DNA of 64,000 nt from Gammaproteobacteria bacterium (GTDB lineage: Bacteria; Pseudomonadota; Gammaproteobacteria; Pseudomonadales; Halieaceae): NCBI GenBank assembly GCA_024742415.1, contig JANSYN010000014.1:43332-107331 (forward strand), read 5' to 3'. The stretch's first letter is position 1; every line of letters begins with the position of its first letter. Below the pieces are notes generated by a model, which was not told the origin of the DNA, made no database searches, and was given only the letters and a program-made list of their open reading frames with translations. A program made the translations under genes and the position numbers. Of this stretch, positions 36,540-46,094 are shown piece by piece.

Positions 36540-37535
36540 ATGTATCGCATTGCGGCACTGCTGTATCCCCAGGCACTGGCAACCAGTTTTACGCTGCCGA
36601 TGGAGATCCTGCACGCGGCCAGCCAGATGGCCAGCGTTGGCCAGCGCGGCAAGGCGCAATTGCAGTTCCAGCTGGCCGGCGCGAGCAGGCAGCAAGTAAC
36701 ACTGCGCAGCGGGCTAACGGTAAAGCCGGATATCGCCTACGGCGACCTGCCACAGCTGGACCTGCTGCTGCTGCCGGCAATCTGGCGCCAACCATTGCCC
36801 ACCGTGCGACACATGCAGCCATGGTTACCGCTTCTGGGCGACCAGGCCCGTGGCGGCGCGCGTATCTGCAGTGTTGGCACCGGTAGTTTTCTGCTGGCGG
36901 AGGCGGGTCTCTTGCAAGGGCAACCCGCCACTACGCACTGGAATTATTTCCAGGCTTTCGCACGACGCTATCCACAAGTGGACCTGCGTACTCATCACCT
37001 GATCACCCAGAGCGATAACATCTACTGCGTCGGTAGCGTCAACTCAATTGCCGACCTGATGGTCCATCTCATCGAAGAATGGTTTGGCAGTAATATCGCG
37101 CGCGCGATCGAGAACCAGTTTTCACCAGAGATTCGCCGCAGTTTCAAAGCCGCCGCCTACCAGAATGAACCCGAGGGCGCGCATCACGATGAAGTCATCG
37201 CACAGGCGCAACAGTGGCTGCAGTCGCGGCTGGCCTCGCCCATTTCCATGGAGGCGCTGGCCGCCCGCGTGGATCTGAAACCGCGCACGTTCAACCGGCG
37301 CTTCAAGAAGGCAACGGGGCTGACACCGCTGGCATACCTGCAGCACCTGCGCATCACTAACGCCCGGGACTTGCTGCGCCACTCGAACCTCGATGTAGGA
37401 GACATCGCCTTGCAGGTAGGCCTTCAGGATGTCAGCTACTTCTGTGAGCTGTTTGGCCGCCACTGCGGCATGAGCCCTTTGCGGTATCGGCAGGCGGTCA
37501 GGGGCAAGCTGTTTGATGCGGGGAACGCGCCTTGA
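36540..37535 (+). CDS. GlxA-type transcription regulator (DJ-1/PfpI domain plus AraC HTH)
   Basis: 331 residues. The N-terminal domain (about 1-185) resembles amidotransferase-like DJ-1/PfpI (LDLLLLPAIW, ARICSVGTGSFLLAEAGLL), with Cys in the nucleophile elbow region. The C-terminal AraC/XylS HTH covers about 225-325 (ISMEALAARVDLKPRTFNRR, DIALQVGLQDVSYFCELFGR). GAGGA precedes the ATG. It may control the divergent fabY or the downstream thiolase gene about 100 bp away. Confidence 0.9.
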   Translation: MYRIAALLYPQALATSFTLPMEILHAASQMASVGQRGKAQLQFQLAGASRQQVTLRSGLTVKPDIAYGDLPQLDLLLLPAIWRQPLPTVRHMQPWLPLLGDQARGGARICSVGTGSFLLAEAGLLQGQPATTHWNYFQAFARRYPQVDLRTHHLITQSDNIYCVGSVNSIADLMVHLIEEWFGSNIARAIENQFSPEIRRSFKAAAYQNEPEGAHHDEVIAQAQQWLQSRLASPISMEALAARVDLKPRTFNRRFKKATGLTPLAYLQHLRITNARDLLRHSNLDVGDIALQVGLQDVSYFCELFGRHCGMSPLRYRQAVRGKLFDAGNAP

Positions 37536-37639
37536 GAAACCGCGCCGTGTATGGCTAAATTGCCGCCCCTTGCCAACAGGCGCACAATCGCAGTCACTTC
37601 GGCGCGCCTTACACCCAACGTATATCAAGGAGAGCCGCA

Positions 37640-38854
37640 ATGACTTCTGCCGCTGAGCAGGCTGACGCCACAGGACAGCATGATGACGTCGTCATCATCG
37701 CAGGAGCACGCACACCCATGGGCGGCTTGCAGGGCGCGCTGGCGACTGTGCCTGCACCGGAGCTGGCCAGCATCGCGATCCGCGCCACGCTTGAGCGCAG
37801 CAACATCACGGCGCAGGCAATCGATGAAGTGTTTATGGGCTGTGTGCTGCCTGCCGGCCTCAAACAGTGCCCCGCGCGCCAGGCCGCGATCGGTGCCGGT
37901 ATACCAGCCTCTGCGGGTGCGGTTACCATCAACAAGGCCTGTGGCAGTGGCATGCAAGCCGCGATATTTGCCTATGACAGCATCCTTGCAGGTACCAACC
38001 ATCTGGTGATCGCGGGGGGCATGGAGAGCATGAGTCGCGCTCCCCATATGCTACTGGGCGCACGCGGTGGCGTTGGCACCGGCGACACAGAAATGGTTGA
38101 CCACATGTTCACAGACGGGCTGCAGGACGCCTACACCGGTCGTGCCATGGGCAGCTTTGCACAGGAAACCGCCAATGCCAGAAATATCACCCGTGAACAA
38201 ATGGACGCCTACGCACTGGAATCACTGGCCCGCGCCAGGCGCGCTATAGAGGAAGGCGAACTCGCCGATGAAATCGTACCGGTCACCGTTAAATCCCGCC
38301 GTGACGAGACTGTCGTGCGCGATGACGAGCAACCTCACAAGGCCAACATTGAACGCATCCCCACGCTGCGGCCAGCGTTTGCCAGGGAGGGCACCATCAC
38401 TGCCGCCAATGCCAGCTCGATTTCAGACGGTGCCAGCGCCCTGCTGCTGGCGCGCGCAAGCACCGCAACCGAGCAGGGGCTGGTAGCCGGGGCACGCATG
38501 GTAGGCCATGCGCGATACAGCCTCGCACCCGATGAGTTCACCCTGGCGCCGATCGGCGCCATTCGTAAATTGCTCGCCAAAACAGGCTGGTCGACGAGCG
38601 ACGTCGACCTGTTTGAAATCAACGAAGCGTTTGCCATGGTGACCATGCTGGCCATCGATGAGCTGGGCCTGGATCACAGCAAAGTGAACGTCAATGGCGG
38701 TGCCTGTGCACAGGGCCACCCCATCGGCTCGACCGGTTCGCGCATTATGGTCACCTTGATGCACGCGCTGCGCCGTCGCGGTTTGCAACGCGGCATCGCT
38801 GCGCTGTGTATCGGTGGTGGTGAAGCCACCGCCGTCGCCATAGAAACCCTATAA
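37640..38854 (+). CDS. Thiolase (acetyl-CoA C-acetyltransferase)
   Basis: 404 residues, the usual thiolase length. Active-site Cys101 (INKACGSGMQ), the GGMESMS loop, NEAFA, the His in GGACAQGHPIGSTG and the C-terminal Cys in LCIGGGEA are all present. It condenses two acetyl-CoA or cleaves 3-ketoacyl-CoA. A near-perfect AAGGAG precedes the ATG. The riboflavin gene follows 31 bp later, so they may share a transcript. Confidence 0.92.
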   Translation: MTSAAEQADATGQHDDVVIIAGARTPMGGLQGALATVPAPELASIAIRATLERSNITAQAIDEVFMGCVLPAGLKQCPARQAAIGAGIPASAGAVTINKACGSGMQAAIFAYDSILAGTNHLVIAGGMESMSRAPHMLLGARGGVGTGDTEMVDHMFTDGLQDAYTGRAMGSFAQETANARNITREQMDAYALESLARARRAIEEGELADEIVPVTVKSRRDETVVRDDEQPHKANIERIPTLRPAFAREGTITAANASSISDGASALLLARASTATEQGLVAGARMVGHARYSLAPDEFTLAPIGAIRKLLAKTGWSTSDVDLFEINEAFAMVTMLAIDELGLDHSKVNVNGGACAQGHPIGSTGSRIMVTLMHALRRRGLQRGIAALCIGGGEATAVAIETL

Positions 38855-38885
38855 TGCGCTACTGATGTAGCGGGGATTAAGCCGC

Positions 38886-40001
38886 ATGGCACTGAGCAGT
38901 ATTGCAAACATCCTGGACGATATTCGTGCGGGCAAAATGGTCATCCTGATGGATGACGAGGATCGCGAGAACGAGGGCGACCTCATCATTGCCGCAGAGG
39001 CCGTTACGCCCGAGATCATTACGTTCTTCTCCAGCGAGGCCTGTGGCCTCATCTGCATGCCAATTACCGAAGAGCGCGCACGACAACTGCAGTTGCCGCT
39101 GATGGTCCGGGATAACCGCTCACAGCACGAAACAAACTTTACCGTGTCAATCGACGCCGCCGAACGCAAGGGCCCGGGTATCAGCTCGATTCAGCGAGCA
39201 CACACTGTGTTGCAGGCCGCTTCGCCCAACGCAAAACCCACCGACATCGTGCAACCGGGGCATATCTTTCCGCTGGTCGCCAAGCCCGGTGGCGTGCTGC
39301 GCCGCGCCGGGCACACCGAGGCCGGCGTTGACCTTGCACGCATGGCAGGTTTTGAGCCGGCGGCACTGATCGTTGAGATCATGAATGAAGACGGTACGAT
39401 GGCGCGTCGCCCGCAGCTTGAAGTGTTTGCTGAAAAACATGATCTGCGCATTGGCACGATCGCCGACCTTATCGAGTACCGCTCACTGCATGAACAGTCG
39501 GTTGAACTGCGCGACGTGAAAACCGTGAATACGGAGTTCGGTGAGTTTCAGCTGCATACGTTCATCGACCTGATCGACGATACACTGCACTACGCTTTGA
39601 CCCGCGGGGAGATTCGTGAAGACAACAACACCTTGGTGCGCGTGCAAACGGTCAATACACTGCGCGACGTTCTGGGCACCCGCATCGACAGCTCAGACGA
39701 GGGTTGGTCTTACCGTCGCGCAATGCAGCACATCGCCGAAGCCGGCAACGGTGCGGTTGTACTGATTGGCCAACAGGCCAACACCGAACGGGAGCTGGCC
39801 GAGGTTGTTCAGTTCCCAGACCCGGTACCCACTGCCGGTACCGGCGGCGCACAAGGCGTACAGAACTATCGCGTGATTGGCACTGGCTCGCAGATTCTCA
39901 AACGACTGGGCATCGGCAAGATGCACTTGATGTCAGCGCCGCTGCATTTTAATGCGCTGTCGGGTTTTAACCTTGAGGTCACGCAGTTCGTACAACCCTA
40001 G
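38886..40001 (+). CDS. ribB: 3,4-dihydroxy-2-butanone-4-phosphate synthase with a degenerate GTP-cyclohydrolase II domain
   Basis: 371 residues. The RibB domain (1-205) is complete: MDDEDRENEGDLIIAAE metal/substrate motif, RRAGHTEAGVDLARMAG and ALIVEIMNEDGTMARRP. The second half keeps the RibA fold length but lacks the zinc-binding cysteine motif and the arginine-rich nucleotide motif expected of GTP cyclohydrolase II, so only the RibB reaction (ribulose-5-phosphate to dihydroxybutanone phosphate and formate) is expected. A separate ribA is needed elsewhere. GGGGATT precedes the ATG. Confidence 0.88.
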   Translation: MALSSIANILDDIRAGKMVILMDDEDRENEGDLIIAAEAVTPEIITFFSSEACGLICMPITEERARQLQLPLMVRDNRSQHETNFTVSIDAAERKGPGISSIQRAHTVLQAASPNAKPTDIVQPGHIFPLVAKPGGVLRRAGHTEAGVDLARMAGFEPAALIVEIMNEDGTMARRPQLEVFAEKHDLRIGTIADLIEYRSLHEQSVELRDVKTVNTEFGEFQLHTFIDLIDDTLHYALTRGEIREDNNTLVRVQTVNTLRDVLGTRIDSSDEGWSYRRAMQHIAEAGNGAVVLIGQQANTERELAEVVQFPDPVPTAGTGGAQGVQNYRVIGTGSQILKRLGIGKMHLMSAPLHFNALSGFNLEVTQFVQP

Positions 40002-40030
40002 CACCTGCCAGAGCAGAACGCTGGGGACTT

Positions 40031-40198
40031 TCAGGCCTCTGCTAGCTCAAAGTCTTCCTTGTAACGCACGGCGCAGTCAGGACACACGAAGTCCTCCGGC
40101 AGCGCGGCGAACGGTGTGCCAGGGGGGTAGCCCTCACGCACATCGCCGTCGTTCTCGTTATAGGTATAGCCGCAACCGGGACAACGGTACTTTGCCAT
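40031..40198 (-). CDS. Rubredoxin
   Basis: 55 residues. Iron ligands are Cys6 and Cys9 (YRCPGCGYTY) and Cys39 and Cys42 (FVCPDCAVRYKEDFE), the standard spacing. The electron carrier for alkane hydroxylase: it lies 111 bp downstream of alkB on the same strand. A strong AGGAGGGAG precedes the ATG. No rubredoxin reductase gene lies nearby, so reduction must come from a distant gene. Confidence 0.95.
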   Translation of the reverse strand: MAKYRCPGCGYTYNENDGDVREGYPPGTPFAALPEDFVCPDCAVRYKEDFELAEA

Positions 40199-40309
40199 GG
40201 GGCTTTCTCCCTCCTGGGTGTTATCAACGCGCTACATACCGTGCCGCTGTGTGCACTCGTCTGCTGTGCAGCCAGGCAGTGGCCTGACGTACATCGCGCG
40301 GGCCAGACG

Positions 40310-41512
40310 CTAGACCGCCAGTGCCTCGCCCTGCCCTTTGCCGTATCGCCGCAGGATCTCTTCACGACGGTCAGGATCAATATTCACCTTGCCCAGGTCG
40401 CCGTTAATATGAGGCAGTTCCAGCAGGCGCTTGTCCATCACCTTGTACCAGAGCCAGGGAATGTAAGCCAGTACATACATCCCGTAGTAGCCATTGGGCA
40501 GTTCTGGCAGACCCTCAAAATTGCGCAGGCTCTGGTAACGACGCGTCGGGTTGGCGTGATGATCTGAATGACGTTCAAGGTGAAACAGCACGATGTTGCT
40601 GAAAATGTAGTTGGCGTTCCAACTGTGATACGGCTGACAACGTTCGTAGCGCCCGCTGGCTTCCCTTGCTCGCAGCAGGCCGTAGTGTTCGATGTAGTTG
40701 GCACTGGTCAACTGGTACCAGGCCCAAAAGTTGTGGATAGCCAGAAACGGGACCATGATCCAGCCAAAGGCGATGATCAGCCCACCCTGCAACACGGCGC
40801 TGATCGCATAGGACTGCAGGATGTCGTTGTGCACACTCCAGACACTGCGCCCCTGGCGCGACAGGCGCTCTTTCTCGACGTCCCAGCCACGACGGAACGC
40901 ACCGGGAATTTCGCGCAGTACAAACTTGTAGATGGATTCACCCATGCGCGAGCTGGCCGGATCTTCAGGCGTGGCCACGTCTTTGTGGTGGCCGCGGTTG
41001 TGCTCGATACAAAAATGGCCGTAGGCGGGCACCGCCAGAACGACTTTCGCCAACAGGCGCTCAAATGCCGGCTTTTTATGTCCCAGCTCGTGTGCTGTGT
41101 TGATGCCAAGGCCACTGTAACTGCCTGCGGTGATCGCCAGCGCCAGCACAGACCAGAGGGTCAAATCCTGCGTGCCTACGAACCAGGCGATACCGATCAG
41201 TACGATAAAATGCATTGGCACCGTCAGCCAGGTGAGAATGCGGTAGTACCGATCCTCGTCAAGCTGCGGGACGATTTCCTCCGGGGGGTTGTCCGTGTCC
41301 GAACCGATGACATAGTCAAGCACCGGGATCACGCAATACGAAAACACCAGCGGCAATACCAGCATCCACTGCGAGTCGAACAGGTAATAAAGGGCGATAC
41401 CCAGCATCGGGAACAGCGGCATGAACAGCGACGACATCCACAGGTAGCGTTTTCGATCGCTGTACTCAATTCGGCCCTTGACGGGGTCATCCACCGTGTA
41501 CGTCGTGGTCAT
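40310..41512 (-). CDS. alkB: Alkane 1-monooxygenase
   Basis: 400 residues, an integral-membrane di-iron hydroxylase. All histidine boxes are present: HELGH (141-145), EHNRGHH (170-176), LERHSDHH (312-319), and the NYIEHYGL signature (272-279) of true AlkB proteins. About six membrane helices. It hydroxylates the terminal carbon of medium-chain n-alkanes with O2 and electrons from rubredoxin, encoded just downstream. GGGAGA precedes the ATG. Divergent from an AraC regulator, with a perfect inverted repeat in between, so alkane-responsive control is likely. Confidence 0.95.
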   Translation of the reverse strand: MTTTYTVDDPVKGRIEYSDRKRYLWMSSLFMPLFPMLGIALYYLFDSQWMLVLPLVFSYCVIPVLDYVIGSDTDNPPEEIVPQLDEDRYYRILTWLTVPMHFIVLIGIAWFVGTQDLTLWSVLALAITAGSYSGLGINTAHELGHKKPAFERLLAKVVLAVPAYGHFCIEHNRGHHKDVATPEDPASSRMGESIYKFVLREIPGAFRRGWDVEKERLSRQGRSVWSVHNDILQSYAISAVLQGGLIIAFGWIMVPFLAIHNFWAWYQLTSANYIEHYGLLRAREASGRYERCQPYHSWNANYIFSNIVLFHLERHSDHHANPTRRYQSLRNFEGLPELPNGYYGMYVLAYIPWLWYKVMDKRLLELPHINGDLGKVNIDPDRREEILRRYGKGQGEALAV

Positions 41513-41573
41513 TTGTTCTCTCCCTTGAATTTGACAGGCTTCAGACTACCCCGGTTATGTCTTCCCCTCCATT

Positions 41574-41606
41574 TCACTAAATGACATAATAATTGTCATT
41601 TAGTGA
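41574..41606. promoter_or_regulatory. Perfect 13-bp inverted repeat, likely operator between alkB and araC
   Basis: TCACTAAATGACA (41574-41586) and TGTCATTTAGTGA (41594-41606) are exact inverted copies with a 7-bp AT spacer. The site is 62 bp from the alkB start and 66 bp from the regulator start, a position suited to dual control by a dimeric regulator. Not a terminator: it lies between divergent starts. Confidence 0.8.
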
Positions 41607-41671
41607 CACTCGGTGTGCCACGGGCCCGCTGACGTTAGCCATCGTCCGTACTCAACAACGCGATCACGACC

Positions 41672-42694
41672 ATGCGCAACACGCCGGAAATATCAGCAGC
41701 TTACGCCAGGCTCATCCTGCAATCAGGAATCGCCGAGGTCGCGACCCTGATGCAGGGAGTCACGCTGAGTGAACAGGAGATCGCCACACGCGAGTTCATC
41801 GAGTTGGGTGAACTCAAACAGTTGTACTCCAATTACAACCGCCTGGCCGCTGATGCGGGCTGGACCGCTCGCCTGGGGCAACAATTCAGCATCGGCGCCC
41901 ACGGGCCGCTGGGCTTTGCCGCCCTCAGCGCGCCTACACTCGGCGACGCCCTGGACGTCATCGCCGAGTTGGGGGCCAGTCGATACACCGCAATCAACGC
42001 CAGCACAGCGGCTACCGCCACGCACTACGTGCTGCAACTCGAAGACACCGGCCCGGAAGAAGAATTCGGCCGCTGGATGATGGAGGTGCTGTTAAAGATT
42101 TTTGAGGAGTTGCTGGCTGCACTGCTGGGGCATCCGGTGGGAAAAAACGTATTGATCACTTTCGCGCATCCGGCACCGGCAGACAGCGCCAGCCTGTATG
42201 CGCTGTACCAAAGCACCGTGCACTTTGACGCACAGACCTACTCTCTTGCAGTGCCACTGGCCTGGCGCAGCCTGCCCTCACCGCTGTATGACGAGGCGCT
42301 GTATCGCGCCAACGTGATCAAGTGTCGCGAGATCATCGCCGAACGCCAACACTCCAGGAGTATTGCGTACCGGGTGCGCAGCCATCTGGCACAGCACTTT
42401 GACAGGCAATTGCTACGTACCTCAGAGCCAGTGCCGCCACCAACCCTGGACGCGGTCGCGCAAGCGTTCCATATGTCCCCAAGAACCTTGATTCGACAGC
42501 TACAGCGTGACAACAAAAGCTTCCGGGACCTCCTGGAGACGCAGCGCCAGACCTATGCCCAGGAACTACTGCGCAACGCGCGCCTTAGCGTTGCCGATGT
42601 GGCGGAACTACTGGGTTATCGCGAACCGGCCAATTTTACGCGCGCGTTCAGGCGCTGGTACGGCTGTTCGCCGGCCGCGTGGCGACGGCGGTAA
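41672..42694 (+). CDS. AraC-family regulator (AlkR/OruR type), probable alkane regulator
   Basis: 340 residues. The N-terminal 'Arabinose_bd'-type domain (about 20-205; GPLGFAALSAPTLGDALDV) is typical of OruR/ArgR-like AraC proteins. The C-terminal HTH (about 245-335; AQAFHMSPRTLIRQLQRDN, ELLGYREPANFTRAFRRWYG) is complete. Divergent from alkB, with which it shares the inverted-repeat region, it is probably the activator of alkane oxidation. Confidence 0.88.
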   Translation: MRNTPEISAAYARLILQSGIAEVATLMQGVTLSEQEIATREFIELGELKQLYSNYNRLAADAGWTARLGQQFSIGAHGPLGFAALSAPTLGDALDVIAELGASRYTAINASTAATATHYVLQLEDTGPEEEFGRWMMEVLLKIFEELLAALLGHPVGKNVLITFAHPAPADSASLYALYQSTVHFDAQTYSLAVPLAWRSLPSPLYDEALYRANVIKCREIIAERQHSRSIAYRVRSHLAQHFDRQLLRTSEPVPPPTLDAVAQAFHMSPRTLIRQLQRDNKSFRDLLETQRQTYAQELLRNARLSVADVAELLGYREPANFTRAFRRWYGCSPAAWRRR

Positions 42695-42732
42695 CGCCCC
42701 CCAGCGTCTTACGCGCATCGCCGGCGCCGACC

Positions 42733-45171
42733 CTACTGCGAGATCGACATGCGGTTAATCTGCGCCGCTTCGACGTCCGCGACACAAAATGCAGCGTCAA
42801 TCCAGCCGCTGCTGCTATACAGCTCGGTCATATCACTGTAGTGCGGTGAGGCCGGGTCGGTAGACTGCGAGTAAGTAATGATGTTGAACGCCTGCGGGCA
42901 ATCGCTTTCATCCCAGGTGACGGCCTGCATGTAGCTGTTGCCGTGACGTATGTCCGCATAGCCCTGCCCGTCCACCAGGTTGGAGGTGATCACGCTGAAC
43001 ATCATGGACCCTGAACCACCATGTATGGGTATGCGGACACCGTTGCGCTCATCGAACTGTACCTCACCCCATGGCGCATCCAGCGCTATACCGGCATCTT
43101 GCAAAGTGATTGCCGCCAACGTGATGGCATCGGCAACGGCGTTGCGCACATCGGTATCGGCAATATTGAGATCGCGCGGCGTGTTCACCGGATCGGCTGG
43201 ATCAAACGGCACTGACCAGAGTGCGTCCAGCGCGCGACCGCGAAGCTCGCGCCAGAATTCATAGAACACGTGACCGCCGGTGCTGTCGATGCGGTGGCTG
43301 CCGTCCCAGTTCTCCAACACCTCGCAGGCCGCAAGAAACACAGGCAGCGGATCTGCCGGCTGGCCAGGGAATGGGTCCTGGCAGACCTCCAGAACGGCGT
43401 CCAGCACCAGCGCGGCGGCGTGGTTGGTCGCCTGGTAGCTCAGGGTGCGCAGGTTATCGATGTTGAAACCGGGCTCACCCAGGCCATCCGTTCCCGCAAT
43501 GCGCCGCTCTGCCTGGCTGAAAGTATGGCGGGTACGCACAGACTGCTCGATCTCTTCCGCGCCAATGATCGACGGAAAGCCAGTCAGTAGCTGGCGAGGG
43601 TTCGACAGCCAGTAGCTGTCGTTGGCATTGGCACCGTACGCTCGCGTTTCGAGTTTCGGCAGGCTGTCGTAGCCAAAAATACCATCAACCACACCTTCGT
43701 CAGATTCCCATTCACAGGCTGGGTCGGAACCATCCATGGTGAGGAAGCCAAACCCTGTCACCGCGTTTTGCAGCAGGCCGCGCACACAATTGGCCGCCAG
43801 GGAGGCGGGCACATTGGGCACGACAGAAATATCGCCATAAAAAGCGTCACCATAGCGATCTGCCGCAATGGTGTTCACCCAGGGAATACCCAGAGAGCGC
43901 AGTGCAGACTTGAACTCGTCGAGATTCTTTGCCTTGCCCATCGTCACCCACTGGTCAAGGCCGCGCAGGTTTTCAAGATTAGCGTCGCGATAGGCCAGCA
44001 CCGTGCCGGCAACATTGGGCCAGCCGGCCAGTAAATCCTCGAGTGCGCCCAGGTCGACCACCGGGCCGAAATGGGAAAGGTAGAAGGTATGCTCGATGGT
44101 CTCAAGCGAGCCATCCTCATTCAGGCGCTGGGTTGATACCGTGCGTGGTTCAAGGTCGCGGTACTGTCCATCGTAGAGGTATTGCAGTTTGTTCTGCGGG
44201 TTCAGGGTGAGTTCGTAAAAACCGAAGCGATCACCGGTGCTGACCGTGTGTGACCAGGCCACGTCACGATTAAAGCCGATTACTGGCGCGGGCAGACCAC
44301 CCAGCGCTGCGCCCATCACGTCGTATTCGTCACCGAGCGTCAGGTGAAACATGAAAAAGCGTTGCTGACCCTGCCAGGGAAAATGCGGGTTGCCAAACAG
44401 CAGGCCGGCGCTGCTTTGGGAAGCGTCGGCACCAATGGCGTAGGCGTTGCTGCCCAGCGCACCCACCTCGGGCAGGCCCATGCCCTCATCAAAGGCTTCC
44501 TGGGACAGGCTCGCAACCAGCATCTGCTCCCCTGTCATGCCCGGCGGCACGCTCACCTGGGCCATCTCCAGTTCGGGATTGGCCGCCACAATAAAATTGG
44601 CCAGCGGTGAAGCGCTGCCAACCAGCACGGTACGGTGAATCAATCGAACCACGTCAAACAGGTCTACTTCACGCACCCAGGGCGCGTCGCGACAGCCCTC
44701 CTCGCCCTGGGCCAGATTAGCAGCGCCGGTTTCGTTGAAATAGCGATTGACCCCAGCCGCATAACCGGTGAGGTTATCGACGATATAGTCTGGCAAGTCC
44801 TCATCGATGATGCGCGCAATGGCGGCATCACTGTTGTACAGCTTCATCACCAGATCTTCGTTCAGGTTGCCGGCGCTGCCAAAGTAACGGGCGGATTCTC
44901 CGTTTGCGGCGACGTAGGCACGCATTACCGTACAATAATTTTCGCGAGCGTAGACGTAGCCTGCGCCGTAGCCAAGGCTGCCGTAGTCATCGGCGCTCAC
45001 GTGCGGTACGCCAAATTCTGTCCAGACGATATCCGCGCTGTATGTCGGGCCCGGCGCGGGGCCGGGCGCGACCGCGTCTGAACCATCCGAACACGCGCCC
45101 AATAGCGCTGCGCAGGACAGCAGGGCAATACTGGCGAGCGTTCTGCAGGAGCAGGAGACTGTGAACATCAT
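42733..45171 (-). CDS. Penicillin-acylase family (Ntn) lipoprotein
   Basis: 812 residues from the ATG at 45171 (GAGG upstream). The lipobox LLGAC gives Cys27, and a Pro/Gly-rich linker follows. The alpha part begins DIVWTEFGVPHVSA, typical of the family. Autocleavage should occur at GALG-SNAYAIGAD, leaving Ser241 as the beta-chain nucleophile. Members hydrolyse amide bonds, including penicillins, aculeacins and acyl-homoserine lactones. Lipid anchoring implies periplasmic or surface action. It is upstream of nothing on its strand and convergent with the AraC gene. Confidence 0.88.
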   Translation of the reverse strand: MMFTVSCSCRTLASIALLSCAALLGACSDGSDAVAPGPAPGPTYSADIVWTEFGVPHVSADDYGSLGYGAGYVYARENYCTVMRAYVAANGESARYFGSAGNLNEDLVMKLYNSDAAIARIIDEDLPDYIVDNLTGYAAGVNRYFNETGAANLAQGEEGCRDAPWVREVDLFDVVRLIHRTVLVGSASPLANFIVAANPELEMAQVSVPPGMTGEQMLVASLSQEAFDEGMGLPEVGALGSNAYAIGADASQSSAGLLFGNPHFPWQGQQRFFMFHLTLGDEYDVMGAALGGLPAPVIGFNRDVAWSHTVSTGDRFGFYELTLNPQNKLQYLYDGQYRDLEPRTVSTQRLNEDGSLETIEHTFYLSHFGPVVDLGALEDLLAGWPNVAGTVLAYRDANLENLRGLDQWVTMGKAKNLDEFKSALRSLGIPWVNTIAADRYGDAFYGDISVVPNVPASLAANCVRGLLQNAVTGFGFLTMDGSDPACEWESDEGVVDGIFGYDSLPKLETRAYGANANDSYWLSNPRQLLTGFPSIIGAEEIEQSVRTRHTFSQAERRIAGTDGLGEPGFNIDNLRTLSYQATNHAAALVLDAVLEVCQDPFPGQPADPLPVFLAACEVLENWDGSHRIDSTGGHVFYEFWRELRGRALDALWSVPFDPADPVNTPRDLNIADTDVRNAVADAITLAAITLQDAGIALDAPWGEVQFDERNGVRIPIHGGSGSMMFSVITSNLVDGQGYADIRHGNSYMQAVTWDESDCPQAFNIITYSQSTDPASPHYSDMTELYSSSGWIDAAFCVADVEAAQINRMSISQ

Positions 45172-45320
45172 GAATACCTCGATAATTATACAGTTATGGC
45201 GTTGGGAGGTCGGCATGAGCCTTACGCACATTAGTTTAGATCAATTCAACAGCCCGCCTCCAATAATTTTATCGGACGCCGACAGTTGCGAAGATGGGCG
45301 GGTGTGGCGGTTTGCCTGAC

Positions 45321-46091
45321 TCAGGGGAGATTGCGAAAGTCAGGTGCGCGCTTCTCAATGAAGGCCGTGATGGCTTCAATGTTTTCGGGTGACCCTGCCT
45401 GACGCTCCATCGCTGCCTGTTCGGCGGTGATGGCGGCATCGATCGCCGGCAGGTGGTGCAGGCGCAGCGTGCGCTTGATTTCACGCAATGCGTTGACCGG
45501 CCATTGGGCAATCTCCCGGGCCTTGGCCAATGCATGGTCAAACACCGCATCGGCGGGCAGCACAGCGGCAGCGATGCCACAGTCCAGCGCCTTGGCTGCA
45601 TCGATCCATTGTGCGGTATAAAACAGCTCTGCCGCGCGCTGCGCGCCGATGTTAGCCTGCAACATGTAGCTGCTGCCCCACTCAGGGGCCAGGCCGAGAT
45701 TGGCAAAGGGCAGACGCATGCGCAGGGTATCGGCGACATACACGATATCTGCATGGAAGAGTACGGTAGCACCACCACCAATGGCTACGCCCTGCGCCGC
45801 TGCCACCATGGGCTTGTCGAATTCCGCCACGGCCCTGGCCGCGGATTCGAAGGGGTGTTCCTGGCCCTCTTCCAGGCCCTCACCAAAACTCATCAGATCA
45901 ACACCCGAACAGAAATTTTCGCCGGCGCCACACAACAACACGCACACGACGCGGTCATCCTCGGCCGCAGCGCGAAACGTCTCGCGGATATCGATCCACA
46001 TCTGCGTATTGATAGCGTTTTTTTTATCCGGCCGGTTCAAGGTGATAACCAGTACGCCGTCACGATTGTCAGTCAGCACATAGTCGCTCAT
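45321..46091 (-). CDS. Enoyl-CoA hydratase/isomerase (crotonase) family protein
   Basis: 256 residues. Crotonase blocks: NRPDKKNAIN, GAGENFCSGVDL (oxyanion hole), AAQGVAIGGGATVLFHADIVY and the C-terminal FIEKRAPDF. The position of the first catalytic Glu is occupied by Thr/Val residues (GGGATVLFHADI), while LGLAPEWGSSY provides the second Glu-like site as in isomerase-type crotonases. The ATG is three bases after the stop of the nitroreductase gene. It is the last gene of the minus-strand acyl-CoA operon. Confidence 0.88.
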   Translation of the reverse strand: MSDYVLTDNRDGVLVITLNRPDKKNAINTQMWIDIRETFRAAAEDDRVVCVLLCGAGENFCSGVDLMSFGEGLEEGQEHPFESAARAVAEFDKPMVAAAQGVAIGGGATVLFHADIVYVADTLRMRLPFANLGLAPEWGSSYMLQANIGAQRAAELFYTAQWIDAAKALDCGIAAAVLPADAVFDHALAKAREIAQWPVNALREIKRTLRLHHLPAIDAAITAEQAAMERQAGSPENIEAITAFIEKRAPDFRNLP

Positions 46092-46094
46092 GGT

